Notes under the pieces: model-generated
What the model was told of the DNA's origin: nothing
Seen by the model: the letters and a program-made list of their open reading frames with translations, nothing else
Databases searched by the model: none
Position numbers and translations under genes: made by a program
Assembly: GCF_014197105.1 (NCBI RefSeq)
Contig: NZ_JACIEV010000002.1
Coordinates: 186,001-250,000 of the forward strand
Length of the DNA stretch: 64,000 nucleotides
Direction of reading: 5' to 3'
Origin: Sphingomonas jinjuensis
GTDB lineage: Bacteria > Pseudomonadota > Alphaproteobacteria > Sphingomonadales > Sphingomonadaceae
Shown: positions 1-9,401 of the stretch, in pieces
Layout: every line of letters begins with the position of its first letter
How positions within the stretch are numbered: the first letter of the stretch is position 1

Positions 1-24
1 CTTTTCAAGCGGCTGTAGAGCCGA

Positions 25-417
25 TTACTCGGCGGCCGCGGTGCCCTTGGCCGGACGCGTGTCGCGGCGCTCGGCGATACGCGCCGACTTACCGGTGCGG
101 CCACGCAGATAGTAGAGCTTCGCGCGACGGACGGCGCCCTTGCGGACGACCTCGATCGAATCGATGTTCGGCGAATAGAGCGGGAAGACGCGCTCGACGC
201 CCTCACCGAACGACATCTTGCGCACGGTGAAGCTCGAACCCATGCCCTTGTTGGCGCGGGCGATGCAGACACCCTCGTAGTTCTGGACGCGCGTACGCTC
301 GCCCTCGACCACCTTCACGCCGACCTTCAGCGTGTCGCCGGGACGGAACTCGGGGATCTGACGGCTGGCGGTCAGCTTCTGGATCTGCTCGGCCTCGAGC
401 TGCTGGATCAGGTTCAT
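25..417 (-). CDS. rplS: 50S ribosomal protein L19
   Basis: Ribosomal protein L19 of the large subunit, at the interface with the 30S subunit. The 130-residue product starts [11 protein letters not shown] and carries the conserved FRPGDTL and [20 protein letters not shown] stretches. The reading frame stays open upstream to 597, but the family start is the ATG at 417, five bases after the trmD stop, so the two are cotranscribed. The last 15 or so residues are an Ala/Glu-rich tail. The trmD-rplS order is the common bacterial one; here the usual rpsP-rimM are not upstream and a vapBC pair takes their place. Confidence 0.97.
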   Translation of the reverse strand: MNLIQQLEAEQIQKLTASRQIPEFRPGDTLKVGVKVVEGERTRVQNYEGVCIARANKGMGSSFTVRKMSFGEGVERVFPLYSPNIDSIEVVRKGAVRRAKLYYLRGRTGKSARIAERRDTRPAKGTAAAE

Positions 418-422
418 CGCAT

Positions 423-1148
423 TCAGTCCTTCTCGCGCCGCGCGCCAGAGGGAGGCTTGACCCGAGCGCCCTCGTGGCGCTCCCAAAGGTCCGGCCTCCG
501 TAGCCGTGTATCGGTCTCGGCCATGGCCTGGCGCCATGCCGCGATCCTCGCATGATCCCCCGATCGCAGCACTTCGGGGATCGTGCGCCCTTCCCATGTC
601 ACTGGTCGGGTATAATGCGGATATTCTAGGAGGCCGCTTTCGAAGCTCTCCTCGTCACCGCTAGAAGCCGCGCCCATTACGCCAGGGAGCAGCCGAATGC
701 AAGCATCGAGCAGCACCAGCGCCCCCATCTCGCCGCCCGACAACACATAGTCGCCGATCGACACTTCCTCGATCGCGCGCGCCTCGAACAGGCGCTGGTC
801 GAAGCCTTCGAACCGGCCGCACAGCACCGTCACGCCGGGCCCCGCAGCCAGTGCCCGGACCCGATCCTGCGTCAGCGGCGCCCCGCGCGGTGTCATTGCA
901 ATGACAGGCCGCTCGTCGGCCACCGCATCGACCGCCGCCGCGATGATATCGGCGCGCAGCACCATCCCCACCCCACCGCCTGCCGGCGTATCGTCGACCG
1001 TGCGATGGCGATCGGTCGCAAAGTCGCGGATCTGCACCGTCTCGCACGCCCAGCGCCCGTCGCGCAGCGCCCGCCCCGCCAGCGATACGCCGAGCGGGCC
1101 TGGAAACATCTCGGGATAGAGCGTCAGGATCGTCGCGCGGAAGGTCAT
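423..1148 (-). CDS. trmD: tRNA (guanine-N1-)-methyltransferase TrmD
   Basis: Makes m1G at position 37 of tRNAs carrying G36-G37, using S-adenosylmethionine, and so prevents +1 frameshifting; it is usually essential. The 241-residue SPOUT-fold protein starts [17 protein letters not shown]. It contains the knot motifs GRFEG (111-115) and [10 protein letters not shown] (131-140), the AdoMet-binding region of the family. The ATG at 1148 overlaps the stop of the upstream vapC as ATGA, which argues for this start over an in-frame ATG 16 codons earlier that would lie inside vapC. Translation is therefore probably coupled to the toxin gene, an unusual arrangement. Confidence 0.96.
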   Translation of the reverse strand: MTFRATILTLYPEMFPGPLGVSLAGRALRDGRWACETVQIRDFATDRHRTVDDTPAGGGVGMVLRADIIAAAVDAVADERPVIAMTPRGAPLTQDRVRALAAGPGVTVLCGRFEGFDQRLFEARAIEEVSIGDYVLSGGEMGALVLLDACIRLLPGVMGAASSGDEESFESGLLEYPHYTRPVTWEGRTIPEVLRSGDHARIAAWRQAMAETDTRLRRPDLWERHEGARVKPPSGARREKD

Positions 1149-1528
1149 CGGGTCCAGTTCTCGACCCTCAGGCCGGGGATATCGGCGAAATCGCACTCGT
1201 TGTTGGTCACCAGGGTCAGGCCAAGACTGACGGCATGCGCGGCGATAAGCCGATCGAAGCTTCCACGCCGAAACGGCAGGCTGGTGTATGAGATCGCCGC
1301 GGCATCATCGAATGGCAGTGGGCGGATGATGCCGAACAGGCGACTGGCCTGCTCGACAACCTCTTGTCGACGTGCTCCGATCATCACCTCGGCATAGGCG
1401 ATCGCCGAAGTGACGATGCTGCCCTCGTCGCATGCCTCAACCCGAGCTGCCAAGGTAAGCGACGTCCCATTGATGAGATAGATGCAGCTATTGGAGTCAA
1501 ACAGGAAAAGCGGCTCAGCGCGGGTCAC
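1145..1528 (-). CDS. vapC: VapC-type PIN-domain ribonuclease toxin (module 1)
   Basis: Putative PIN-domain RNase, the toxin of a type II module. From the GTG at 1528 the 127-residue product has the expected acidic residues: D11 in FLFDSN, E47 in AYAEVMIG, D92 in [10 protein letters not shown] and D113 in ECDFADI. These four carboxylates bind the metal in VapC enzymes, which typically cut tRNA or rRNA loops. The GTG overlaps the antitoxin gene by 14 bases; an ATG at 1543 (29-base overlap) is the alternative. The stop overlaps the trmD start by 4 bases. The target cannot be read from the sequence. Confidence 0.85.
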   Translation of the reverse strand: MTRAEPLFLFDSNSCIYLINGTSLTLAARVEACDEGSIVTSAIAYAEVMIGARRQEVVEQASRLFGIIRPLPFDDAAAISYTSLPFRRGSFDRLIAAHAVSLGLTLVTNNECDFADIPGLRVENWTR

Positions 1529-1790
1529 GCAATAACTTCCCATCCCAATCCAGTTCGCGGTCGTCAAACGCCCGATCGTCGGCACCTAGCGCAGCCAGCT
1601 GCGGGATAGAGCCGAAAATGCCTGTAAGATCGATCTTGCGGGGCCTAGCATCGACCTTCTCCAGTTCGATCTTGCCGTTCTGCTCCCGCATCGACAGCTC
1701 TTGCCCTACTTCGAGACCCAACGCCTTCGGTATCCGCACGGCAACCGAGTTGCCCGATTTGAACACCTTCGCGCGATATTCGTTACCCAT
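1515..1790 (-). CDS. vapB: AbrB/MazE-type antitoxin VapB (module 1)
   Basis: Antitoxin of the first VapBC pair. The 91-residue protein opens with a swapped-hairpin AbrB/SpoVT-type DNA-binding domain (residues about 1-47: [20 protein letters not shown], then a strand-rich segment) and ends in a region that would wrap the toxin ([10 protein letters not shown]). A strong ribosome site, GGAGG six bases before the ATG, supports the start. Proteins of this kind bind palindromes in their own promoter, and one lies at 1803-1819. It is the first gene of vapB-vapC-trmD-rplS, so its promoter may also drive trmD and rplS. Confidence 0.85.
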   Translation of the reverse strand: MGNEYRAKVFKSGNSVAVRIPKALGLEVGQELSMREQNGKIELEKVDARPRKIDLTGIFGSIPQLAALGADDRAFDDRELDWDGKLLRDPR

Positions 1791-1802
1791 GGCCGGCCTC
1801 CG

Positions 1803-1819
1803 TATACACGGGATGTATA
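1803..1819. promoter_or_regulatory. Inverted repeat TATACA-N5-TGTATA, candidate vapBC1 operator
   Basis: A perfect 6-base inverted repeat (TATACA cggga TGTATA) lies in the 32 bases between the divergent vapB and thioredoxin-reductase-like genes. It is AT-rich in a GC-rich genome and overlaps TATA-like -10 sequences on both strands. This is where an AbrB-type antitoxin would bind to repress its own operon. The right arm ends three bases before the ATG at 1823, so binding could also affect the divergent gene. The role is inferred. Confidence 0.55.
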
Positions 1820-1822
1820 TAC

Positions 1823-2749
1823 ATGGATGAAGACGCGCAAGGCATCGACGATTGCATCATTGTCGGTGCGGGTCCCGCGGGCTGGACGGCGGCCATCTAT
1901 CTGGCGCGCTTTCACCTTCGCATCCGCCTGTTCGACTGCGGATCGAGCCGCGCTGCACTCATCCCCTGCACCCATAATCATGCCGGCTATCCCGACGGGA
2001 TCAGCGGGATCGACCTGCTCGCCCGAATGCGTGCGCAGGGCGAACGCTATGGCGCGGTACGGGACGCGGTCCGGGTTGACGCGATCGAGCGCGATGGCGA
2101 GGACTTCGTCGTCGCCGCCGCCGGCCGCCGCCATCGGGCCCGCACCGTCCTGCTCGCCACCGGGGTCGTCAACCATCGCCCCGACATGCCGGCCGACCTG
2201 CACGACCGCGCGCTGGCGAGCGGCCTGTTACGCTACTGCCCGATCTGCGATGGCTATGAGGTCACCGACAAGCGCATCGGCGTCATCGGCACCGGCGAGC
2301 ATGGCATGAGGGAGGCGCTGTTCCTGCGCGGCTATACCCGTGACGTCACGCTGATCGCGCCCGATGCCGACCATCGGCTCGACGCGGATTGCGCCAAGGC
2401 AATGGACGACGCGGGCATCGAGCGCGTCGACGGCCCGTGCGGCGGCTACGCTATCGAGAGCGGGCGCATCGCGATCGACACCACCCGGGGCCGGCTGGCA
2501 TTCGACAGCATCTACCCGGCCCTGGGATCGCATATCCGCTCCGAACTGGCCGTCGCTGCCGGTGCCCGGGCAAGCGACGAGGGCTGCCTCGAGGTCGACG
2601 ATCATCAACGCACCAGCGTCCCCGGCCTCTTCGCCGCGGGAGACGTCGTGAAGGGCCTCGACCAGATCAGCCATGCAATGGGAGAGGCCGGCGTCGCCGC
2701 CACCACGATCCGCAACCTGCTGGCGGAGCGGTCGCCGCTCCGTCGCTGA
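1823..2749 (+). CDS. Thioredoxin-reductase-like FAD/NAD(P)-dependent oxidoreductase
   Basis: Pyridine nucleotide-disulfide oxidoreductase of the thioredoxin reductase class, 308 residues. It has an N-terminal FAD dinucleotide-binding motif GAGPAG (15-20), a redox-active pair CPIC (C139, C142) where classical TrxB has CATC, a second nucleotide motif GTGEHG (156-161) and the C-terminal FAD motif FAAGDVVKG. The divergence from textbook TrxB suggests a paralog acting on a thioredoxin-like or other disulfide partner. No ribosome site precedes the ATG and the vapB promoter is only 32 bases away, so the transcript may be leaderless or the gene may be read from inside vapB. The substrate is unknown. 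Confidence 0.85.
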   Translation: MDEDAQGIDDCIIVGAGPAGWTAAIYLARFHLRIRLFDCGSSRAALIPCTHNHAGYPDGISGIDLLARMRAQGERYGAVRDAVRVDAIERDGEDFVVAAAGRRHRARTVLLATGVVNHRPDMPADLHDRALASGLLRYCPICDGYEVTDKRIGVIGTGEHGMREALFLRGYTRDVTLIAPDADHRLDADCAKAMDDAGIERVDGPCGGYAIESGRIAIDTTRGRLAFDSIYPALGSHIRSELAVAAGARASDEGCLEVDDHQRTSVPGLFAAGDVVKGLDQISHAMGEAGVAATTIRNLLAERSPLRR

Positions 2750-2766
2750 TGGTCACGAACGACGAA

Positions 2767-2796
2767 CCGCCGGCCCTGCCGTAACAGGACCGGCGG
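2767..2796. terminator. Shared hairpin between convergent genes
   Basis: CCGCCGG-c-CCTG, a 6-base loop, then CAGG-a-CCGGCGG: an 11-pair stem with one internal mismatch, lying between the stops of the flavoprotein gene (2749, plus) and clpX (2821, minus). It probably ends transcription from both sides. Neither side has a strong T-tract, as is common in GC-rich alphaproteobacteria. Confidence 0.6.
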
Positions 2797-2820
2797 CCAA
2801 ACCCCTTACGATGCCGGACG

Positions 2821-4086
2821 TCAGGCGGCGTCGCCGGCCTTCTTCTTCTCGGCATAGACGCGGATCGGCTCCTTGCGGCCCTCGACCACGTCCTTGTCGA
2901 TCATCACCTCGTCGACCCCATCCATGCCCGGCAGGTCGAACATCGTGTCGAGCAGGATCGCCTCGAGGATCGAGCGCAGGCCACGAGCGCCCGTCTTGCG
3001 CTCGATCGCCTTCTTAGCGACCGTCGTCAATGCATCGTCGGTAAAGTCGAGCTCGACGTCCTCCATCTCGAACAGCTTCTGGTACTGCTTGACCAGCGCA
3101 TTCTTCGGCTCGGACAGGATCTTGACCAGCGCGGTCACGTCCAGATCCTCGAGCGTCGCGATCACCGGCAGGCGACCGACGAACTCCGGGATCAGGCCGA
3201 ACTTCAGCAGATCCTCGGGCTCGGTCTGGCGCAGATACTCGCCCGTCCGCTTCTCCTCCGGCGCCGCGACATAGGCACCGAAGCCGATCGACTTGCCCTG
3301 CAGGCGATCGCCGATGATCTTCTCCAGCCCGCTGAACGCACCACCGCAGATGAACAGGATGTTGGTCGTGTCGACCTGCAGGAATTCCTGCTGCGGATGC
3401 TTACGCCCGCCCTGCGGCGGCACCGAGGCGGTGGTGCCCTCCATCAGCTTGAGCAGCGCCTGCTGCACGCCTTCGCCCGACACGTCGCGTGTGATCGACG
3501 GATTCTCCGCCTTGCGGCTGATCTTGTCGATCTCGTCGATGTATACGATCCCGCGCTGCGCCCGCTCGACATTATAGTCGGACGCCTGGAGCAGCTTCAG
3601 GATGATGTTCTCGACGTCCTCACCGACATAGCCGGCCTCGGTCAGCGTCGTCGCATCGGCCATCGTGAACGGCACGTCGAGGATTCGCGCCAGCGTCTGC
3701 GCCAGCAGGGTCTTACCGCAACCGGTCGGCCCGACCAGCAGGATGTTCGACTTCGCCAGCTCGACGTCGGCGCCCTTGGCACCATGGTTGAGCCGCTTGT
3801 AATGGTTATGCACCGCGACGGAGAGCACGCGCTTCGCCTGCTTCTGGCCGATGACATAGTCGTCGAGGACGTCGCAGATTTCCTGCGGGGTCGGCACGCC
3901 GCCGTCCTTCTTGCTGACCAGCGCCGACTTCGTCTCCTCACGGATGATGTCGTTGCACAGCTCCACGCACTCGTCGCAGATGAACACGGTCGGCCCGGCA
4001 ATCAGCTTGCGCACCTCGTGCTGCGACTTCCCGCAGAACGAGCAATACAGGGTGCTCTTGCTATCGCCGCCACTCAATTTGGTCAT
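2821..4086 (-). CDS. clpX: ATP-dependent protease ATP-binding subunit ClpX
   Basis: AAA+ unfoldase that recognises tagged substrates and threads them into ClpP. The 421-residue protein is complete. It has an N-terminal C4 zinc-binding domain (C15, C18, C37, C40), Walker A GPTGCGKT (119-126), Walker B VYIDEID (181-187), the pore loop GYVG (152-155) and an RKH-type loop (GGRKHPQQ). In alphaproteobacteria ClpXP also degrades cell-cycle regulators. Its partner clpP lies upstream in the same direction but 351 bases away, so clpX may have its own promoter. Confidence 0.98.
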   Translation of the reverse strand: MTKLSGGDSKSTLYCSFCGKSQHEVRKLIAGPTVFICDECVELCNDIIREETKSALVSKKDGGVPTPQEICDVLDDYVIGQKQAKRVLSVAVHNHYKRLNHGAKGADVELAKSNILLVGPTGCGKTLLAQTLARILDVPFTMADATTLTEAGYVGEDVENIILKLLQASDYNVERAQRGIVYIDEIDKISRKAENPSITRDVSGEGVQQALLKLMEGTTASVPPQGGRKHPQQEFLQVDTTNILFICGGAFSGLEKIIGDRLQGKSIGFGAYVAAPEEKRTGEYLRQTEPEDLLKFGLIPEFVGRLPVIATLEDLDVTALVKILSEPKNALVKQYQKLFEMEDVELDFTDDALTTVAKKAIERKTGARGLRSILEAILLDTMFDLPGMDGVDEVMIDKDVVEGRKEPIRVYAEKKKAGDAA

Positions 4087-4437
4087 TTAATCACCTTGAT
4101 CACGCCGACACACCTCGCGGTCTCGCATCCGCTTGCAGCTGGGTGGCCCGGAACGGGCAATATGGCCCCGGTCCATAGCTTAGACAAGCACATCTAGGCC
4201 TAAACACGCCGAGCCGCCGGCCGACCCGTCGAACGATAAAGCGATTCGTTGGGAAAGGCGTTAAGGCCGCTGCGAGACTCATGGGGCCACCTGTCCCGGC
4301 ATGGGGCTGCCGTTGCCCTTGTCAACGACGGCGCCAGCGCCTTGCTCCAAATACCGAAAGCCTCGCCGCTCTCGGACATGAATGGGGGCGCCCGACGGTT
4401 GGTTCCGCCAAGCGCCCCATCATCATCCAGCGAAGCC
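4087..4437. other. Intergenic region between clpP and clpX
   Basis: 351 bases without a convincing gene. Just downstream of clpP (4382-4420) is an imperfect hairpin with arms ATGGGGGCGC and GCGCCCCAT and a 20-base loop; it has no T-tract and is only a weak candidate terminator or processing site. The rest presumably holds the clpX promoter, but I cannot pick out a clear -35/-10 pair. Confidence 0.5.
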
Positions 4438-5124
4438 TCAGGCCGCCTGCGCTTCCTCGCTCGGAGCGGGGCGCTTGTCGAACACCTCGTCGATCAAGCC
4501 GAACTCCTTGGCCTCCTCGGCGCTCATGAACTTGTCGCGGTCCATCGCGCGCTCGATCTCCTCGAGCGGCTTGCCGGTGTACTTGGCATAGAGCGTGTTG
4601 AGGAAGTGGCGCATGCGCAGGATCTCGCGCGCCTGAATCTCGATGTCCGCGGCCATGCCCTGGGCGCCGCCCGATGGCTGGTGGATCATGATCCGGCTGT
4701 TGGTCAGCGCCACGCGCATCCCCGGCTCACCGCTGGCGAGCAGGAACGAGCCCATCGACGCCGCTTGGCCCACGCACACCGTGCCGACGCGCGGGCGGAT
4801 GTACTGCATGGTATCGTGGATCGCCATGCCCGCCGTGACGACGCCGCCCGGCGAGTTGATGTACATGAAGATGTCCTTCTTCGGGTTCTCGGACTCGAGG
4901 AAGAGCAACTGGGCGGTGATGAGGCTGGCCATGCCGTCCTCGACGCCGCCGGTCACGAAGACGATCCGCTCGCGTAGCAGGCGGGAGAAGATGTCGAACG
5001 AGCGCTCGCCGCGGTTCGACTGCTCGATGACGATGGGGACGAGCCCGGCCCGGGTCGGCTGCATGCCGATGCCGGCGGATGCCAGGTGGCCTGCAAAGTC
5101 GCCGGTCTCGAACGGATTGTGCAT
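4438..5124 (-). CDS. clpP: ATP-dependent Clp protease proteolytic subunit ClpP
   Basis: Serine protease subunit that forms the tetradecameric chamber of ClpXP and ClpAP. From the ATG at 5124 the product is 228 residues. It has the catalytic triad S123 (GQAASMGS), H148 ([10 protein letters not shown]) and D197 (DRDKF), and the oxyanion loop NSPGG (90-94). The frame stays open for 70 more codons upstream, but these lack similarity to the family and include part of the intergenic region, so [10 protein letters not shown] is taken as the start. The acidic/Ala tail is typical of alphaproteobacterial ClpP. Confidence 0.97.
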   Translation of the reverse strand: MHNPFETGDFAGHLASAGIGMQPTRAGLVPIVIEQSNRGERSFDIFSRLLRERIVFVTGGVEDGMASLITAQLLFLESENPKKDIFMYINSPGGVVTAGMAIHDTMQYIRPRVGTVCVGQAASMGSFLLASGEPGMRVALTNSRIMIHQPSGGAQGMAADIEIQAREILRMRHFLNTLYAKYTGKPLEEIERAMDRDKFMSAEEAKEFGLIDEVFDKRPAPSEEAQAA

Positions 5125-5179
5125 TGTGGTCTCTCTTATGCCCAGAAGGGTTTCAACATCGCGTGTCGCTCGGCGCACT

Positions 5180-6421
5180 TCAAGGGCGAAGCGGTGGAAG
5201 GCCCCGCGCGGTGAGCACCCTGTCGTAGATGCCGATCCACGCCTTCGCCAATCGGGGCCAGATGAATCCCGCCGCATCAGCGCGTTGCCGGGCCGCCTGG
5301 CCCAGGCGGTTCGCCAACGCAGGCTCGGCGGCAAGGCGTGTCATCGCTGCCGCCAGCGCCGCGATGACGCCCTCCTCGTCGGTCGGCTCGATCAACATGG
5401 CGCTGTCGCCGTCGAGCAGTTCCGCCGCGCCGCCCCAATTCAACGCGACGATCGGCAATCCCAACAGCATGGCTTCCTGGATCACGATCCCGTTGGCCTC
5501 TGCGAGCGAGGGATAGACGAAGCCGCGATAACTGCGCAGTCGGTCGAACAGCTCGGGACCATTGGGAACCCAGCCGACGAACGTCACGCGTTCGGCGACG
5601 CCAAGGTCGCTGGCCAGCCGTTTCAACGCCGCCTCTTCCTCGCCGCCGCCGACGACGTCGAGCGCCAGTTCATCGGACGGTGCCGCGGCGAGCGCGCGGA
5701 TGGCGAGGTCGCATGCCTTGTAGCGGACGAGGCGGCCGAAGAAGACGAAGCGCCCGCTCCGTCCCTCGTGGACGACCGGAGCATAGCCCTCGAGCCGCGC
5801 CGCGACGCCGCTATCCAGCGTATCGATCAGGCGATCGCCGCGCAGGCCGGCATAGCCCAGCGCCGTCCGCGTCCGTGCTCCGCCCGATACCAGCAGCGCG
5901 TCGGCGCGATGCTTGCCGCGAGCGAACCGCGACATCAGCCACTGCGTCGCCCGGAAACCGCGTCGCTTGACCAAGGAGAAGCGTCCCTCCCGATGCCGGA
6001 ATCCCGGCGGATGGAAGATGTTGCCGTTGATCGGCCCGATGACCGATGGCGCGCCCGGAATAGGCAGGTGGGGGAATACCGGACTGATCGGGCTAGTGGT
6101 GTGGACGATCGCTACGCCCGGCTCGCGCGCCACGCGACGAGCCACAAGATTGAGCGCAATCGCTTCGACGATGTAGTTGATCCAGGACCCCGGCATCGCG
6201 CGGAAAAGCCAAGCCTGAAATGCGCTGTCGCGAACGAAGCGGAAATCGAGTTCGGGGTAGTCGCGGGTCAGCTCGTCGCGGCATCGTTCGTGAACGACCT
6301 GGACGACGTCATATCCATCGGCGTGAAGTTGCCGAAGCAGCGACAGAGCCTTGATCGCCTCGCCACCCATCCGCGACGACAGATTCGGCGCTACCAGCAG
6401 GATGACCTGGCGCTCGTTCAT
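5180..6421 (-). CDS. GT4-family glycosyltransferase
   Basis: Retaining glycosyltransferase of the GT-B fold, 413 residues. The N-terminal domain starts [20 protein letters not shown]; the C-terminal domain has a nucleotide-sugar site with the E-x7-E pattern ([11 protein letters not shown]) and the FVGWVPNG segment common in GT4 enzymes. It probably adds a sugar to a lipid-linked oligosaccharide or surface polysaccharide; donor and acceptor cannot be told. The ATG overlaps the stop of the upstream GT2 gene as ATGA, so the two form an operon placed between clpP and tig. Confidence 0.88.
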   Translation of the reverse strand: MNERQVILLVAPNLSSRMGGEAIKALSLLRQLHADGYDVVQVVHERCRDELTRDYPELDFRFVRDSAFQAWLFRAMPGSWINYIVEAIALNLVARRVAREPGVAIVHTTSPISPVFPHLPIPGAPSVIGPINGNIFHPPGFRHREGRFSLVKRRGFRATQWLMSRFARGKHRADALLVSGGARTRTALGYAGLRGDRLIDTLDSGVAARLEGYAPVVHEGRSGRFVFFGRLVRYKACDLAIRALAAAPSDELALDVVGGGEEEAALKRLASDLGVAERVTFVGWVPNGPELFDRLRSYRGFVYPSLAEANGIVIQEAMLLGLPIVALNWGGAAELLDGDSAMLIEPTDEEGVIAALAAAMTRLAAEPALANRLGQAARQRADAAGFIWPRLAKAWIGIYDRVLTARGLPPLRP

Positions 6422-7350
6422 GCGCCCGGGGCCGCGAACGACAGATACGCCAGCCGCCGAACCTCGCGTCGGCCGCGGACGACGGTATCGAGGATGAGGC
6501 CGGCGAAGAAGCTGAGCGCTGCGACGATGCCTAGCCCCGTCACCAAAATCGCAGTCGGAAAGCGAGGCACCAGCCCGGTCGCGGCATAGGTCACCGCGAG
6601 CGGCACGGCGAGCACGACCGCCATCGCCACCAGCGCTGCGGCGATGACGCCGAAAAACAACAGCGGGCGTTCGATCCGGTACAGCGTCACGATGGTCGAC
6701 AAGATGCGCCAGCCATCGCCATAAGTCGACAGCTTCGATGCCGAGCCTTCGGGCCGCGCGAAATACGGTGTCTCGACCTCGGCGCACGGCATCCGCAGTT
6801 CCAGCGCGTGGACGCTGATCTCGGTCTCGATCTCGAAACCGCTCGATAAAGAGGGAAAGCTCTTCACGAAGCGTCGCGAGAAAACCCGGTAACCCGACAG
6901 GATGTCGGTAAAGCTTCGTCCAAACAGCCGCGCCAGCATCCCCGTCAGCAACGCGTTGCCGAACCGATGGCCGCGGCGATAGGATGCCTCGACCTGGCTG
7001 ATCCGGCTGCCCACGACCATATCGAGTTGCTCGTCCAAAAGTCGACCGACCAGCGATGGCGCCGAAGCCGCGTCATAGGTCGCGTCGCCGTCGGCCATCA
7101 CATAGACATCCGCGTCGATATCCGCGAACATACGCCGGACGACGGCGCCCTTGCCTTGCACTCGCTCGTGCCGAACGACGGCGCCGGCCGCTGCGGCGAC
7201 CTCGACGGTGCGGTCGCTGCTATTGTTGTCGTAGACGTAGATGCGCGCCCCGGGCAGCGCGGCGCGGAACCCCGCCACCGTTTGCGCGATCGCCGCTTCC
7301 TCGTTGTAGCAGGGCAGCAGGACGGCGATGTTCGGTCCCGCTTGGATCAC
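6418..7350 (-). CDS. GT2-family membrane glycosyltransferase (dolichyl-phosphate-mannose synthase-like)
   Basis: Inverting GT-A glycosyltransferase of 310 residues. The N-terminal catalytic domain has CYNEE, YDNNSSDRT and the DxD-like MADGDATYD (about residues 85-93), followed by SGYRVFSRRF. Two hydrophobic helices follow near residues 232-258 and 269-291, so the enzyme is membrane-anchored with a cytoplasmic active site. Relatives move a sugar from a nucleotide donor to polyprenyl phosphate. It is translationally coupled to the GT4 gene, and both probably serve one glycan pathway. Confidence 0.87.
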   Translation of the reverse strand: MIQAGPNIAVLLPCYNEEAAIAQTVAGFRAALPGARIYVYDNNSSDRTVEVAAAAGAVVRHERVQGKGAVVRRMFADIDADVYVMADGDATYDAASAPSLVGRLLDEQLDMVVGSRISQVEASYRRGHRFGNALLTGMLARLFGRSFTDILSGYRVFSRRFVKSFPSLSSGFEIETEISVHALELRMPCAEVETPYFARPEGSASKLSTYGDGWRILSTIVTLYRIERPLLFFGVIAAALVAMAVVLAVPLAVTYAATGLVPRFPTAILVTGLGIVAALSFFAGLILDTVVRGRREVRRLAYLSFAAPGA

Positions 7351-7440
7351 GCCTTCCCCCTGCCCCCGCGCTCATGGCGCTGTACGCGTCCACTTCTCTA
7401 TCACCGGTAAAGACCGGACCCCACCCGCAGACGGCGGCGG

Positions 7441-7465
7441 AAAGGGTGAGAGTCGCCCCTCACCC
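7441..7465 (-). terminator. Terminator after tig
   Basis: On the minus strand, GGGTGAG, an 8-base loop and CTCACCC are followed by TTTCC, starting 10 bases after the tig stop. A perfect 7-pair stem with a short T run fits a weak intrinsic terminator separating tig from the downstream glycosyltransferases. Confidence 0.6.
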
Positions 7466-7475
7466 CCAACCGATC

Positions 7476-9146
7476 TTACGCGTCGGCGGCCTTCTTCTTC
7501 GCGGCCGGCTTCTTCGCGGCCTTCTTCGGCGCGTCGGCGGCTTCGGTGCCCTCGGCGTTCTCCGCCGCGACAGGCGAGCTTTCGGTCACCGCGGTCTCGG
7601 CCTCGACCGGGGCGGCGGCCTTCTTGGCGCGCGGCTTCTTCGCCGCGGGCTCGACCTCGGCCGCGGCGTTGTCGTCCTGCGCGACCGGCTTGGCTGCCGC
7701 CTTCTTGGCGGGCCTGGCCTTCGCCTCGCCCTCGGCGGCCGGCTCCGCGGCCTTCTTGGTCGACTTGCGTGGCTTCGGCTTGTCGTGATCATGGCTGTGC
7801 GTGCCGGTCGCGAAGCCGTCTTCGCTCTCGATCGCGGCTTCCAGCTCCTCGCGGGTCGACTCGCGATCAGTAATCTCGGCCTTGCCGAACAGGAAGTCGA
7901 CGACCTTGTCCTCATAGAGCGGCGCGCGCAGCTGGGCGGCCGCCATCGGCTCCTGCTGGACATACTGGATGAAGCGCTGGCGATCCTCGGGGCCGTACTG
8001 CTGCGCGGCCTGCGCGATCAGACGGTTCATCTCCTGGTTCGACACCTCGACGCCGTTCGCCTGGCCGATCTCTGACAGCAGCAGGCCCAGACGTACGCGG
8101 CGCTCGGCGATCTTGCGATAATCCTCGCGCTCGGCCTCCATCTCGGCCAGCGCCGCCTGCGGGTCGGCTTCGTGGGTCGCCTCGTGCTGCAGCTGATGCC
8201 AGATCTGGTCGAACTCGGCGTCAACCATCGACGGCGGGACTTCGAAATCATGGCCCGCGGCAAGCTGATCGAGCAGCTTGCGCTTCATATGCGTGCGGGT
8301 GAGCCCGTTGTGCTCCTGCTCGATCTGGCCGCGGATCAGGCCACGCAGCTGCTCCAGGCTCTCAAGACCCAGATTTTTCGCCAGATCCTCGTTGATCTCG
8401 CTTTCGCCCGAGGTTTTCACCGACTTGACCGTCAGGTCGAACGTCGCCGGCTTACCCTTGAGCGTGTCGACGTTATAGTCGTCGGGGAAGGTGACGTTGA
8501 TCGTCTTCTCGTCGCCCGCCTTCACGCCGACCAGCTGATCCTCGAAGCCCGGGATCAGTCGACCCGAGCCGATCTCGACCGACATGTCGCTACCGGTGCC
8601 GCCGTCGAAGGCGACGCCGTCGACCTTGCCGACGAAATCCATGGTCACCAAGTCGCCACTGGCCGCAGCGTGGCCCTCATCGGCATCGTTCCAGGCCTTC
8701 GACTGGTCCGCGAACATCTTCAGCTGCTCGTCGACCGCCTCGTCGGCGACGGGCACGGTCAGCCGCTCCAGCGTGATGCTGTCGATCGCCGGCGTCGGCA
8801 CGGTCGGCAGCACTTCGAGCGTCACCTTGATCTCGGCATCCTTGCCGGGGGCATAGTCGCCGACCAGCTCGACCTGCGGCTGCATTGCCGGGCGCAGCTG
8901 CTCCTCGCTCATCAGCGACTGGATGCCCTGCTGGATCGCGCTGTTGAGCGCGTCCTGGGCCAATGCCTCGCCATGCATCTTGCGGATCAGGTTGGCGGGA
9001 ACCTTGCCGGGGCGGAAGCCCGGCATCCGCACCTGCGGCGCCATCCGCTTCACCTCGCTATCGACCTTGGCGTCGATGTCCTTGGCGGTGATGGTCAGCG
9101 TGTAGGCGCGCTTCAGCCCCTCGTTCAACGTCTCGACAGTCTGCAT
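7476..9146 (-). CDS. tig: Trigger factor with an extended Lys/Ala-rich C-terminal tail
   Basis: Ribosome-bound chaperone and peptidyl-prolyl isomerase. It has the ribosome-binding signature GFRPGKVPANLI near residue 50, a central FKBP-like domain (GDLVTMDFVGKVDG; IPGFEDQLVG) and a long helical C-terminal domain. The start is one of two adjacent ATGs (9149, 9146); AAAAGG is better spaced from 9146. The product is 556 residues against about 430-450 for the family. The last roughly 108 residues are a low-complexity tail of KKAA/AKKP-type repeats after a His/Asp-rich linker, resembling histone-H1-like tails. The clpX-clpP-tig neighbourhood is conventional, except for two glycosyltransferases between clpP and tig. 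Confidence 0.96.
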   Translation of the reverse strand: MQTVETLNEGLKRAYTLTITAKDIDAKVDSEVKRMAPQVRMPGFRPGKVPANLIRKMHGEALAQDALNSAIQQGIQSLMSEEQLRPAMQPQVELVGDYAPGKDAEIKVTLEVLPTVPTPAIDSITLERLTVPVADEAVDEQLKMFADQSKAWNDADEGHAAASGDLVTMDFVGKVDGVAFDGGTGSDMSVEIGSGRLIPGFEDQLVGVKAGDEKTINVTFPDDYNVDTLKGKPATFDLTVKSVKTSGESEINEDLAKNLGLESLEQLRGLIRGQIEQEHNGLTRTHMKRKLLDQLAAGHDFEVPPSMVDAEFDQIWHQLQHEATHEADPQAALAEMEAEREDYRKIAERRVRLGLLLSEIGQANGVEVSNQEMNRLIAQAAQQYGPEDRQRFIQYVQQEPMAAAQLRAPLYEDKVVDFLFGKAEITDRESTREELEAAIESEDGFATGTHSHDHDKPKPRKSTKKAAEPAAEGEAKARPAKKAAAKPVAQDDNAAAEVEPAAKKPRAKKAAAPVEAETAVTESSPVAAENAEGTEAADAPKKAAKKPAAKKKAADA

Positions 9147-9204
9147 CATGGGCCTTTTACGAAAGGAGGAATTTCGATCGGCAATCCTCGTCCCGGGGCG
9201 GGAC

Positions 9205-9289
9205 TGGTGCGGGCGAAGGGACTCGAACCCCCACATCTTGCGATGGCAGGACCTAAACCTGCTGCGTCTACCAGTTCCGCCACGCCCGC
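9205..9289 (-). tRNA. tRNA-Leu (anticodon UAG)
   Basis: An 85-base type II tRNA. Acceptor arms GCGGGCG and CGCCCGC pair fully, and the CCA end is encoded. The D-arm region GAACTGGTAGACGC is present. The anticodon stem GCAGG/CCTGC encloses TTTAGGT, giving UAG with G37, which reads CUA leucine codons. A long variable arm (CATCGCAAGATG) and the T-arm GGGGGTTCGAGTCCC complete it. G36-G37 makes it a predicted TrmD substrate, and the trmD gene is in this window. It reads in the same direction as tig, just upstream. Confidence 0.97.
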
Positions 9290-9401
9290 AAACTTGGACC
9301 CGCCGTTGGGCGCGCGTCTATACCAGCCGGGCGCCACTCGGCAAGCGCGTAGGCAACCTGCTGCGCAGACAGCGCGTTACAAGGGCGAAGGAGAGACGAT
9401 C

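Noticed and set aside
4643..6589. 648-codon open frame on the plus strand across clpP and a glycosyltransferase
   Set aside because: Lies antisense to two well-supported genes and has no recognisable domain; long antisense frames are expected at this GC content.
9205..9289. tRNA-Leu as an integration site for a mobile element
   Set aside because: No integrase, no repeated tRNA 3' end nearby and housekeeping genes on both sides.
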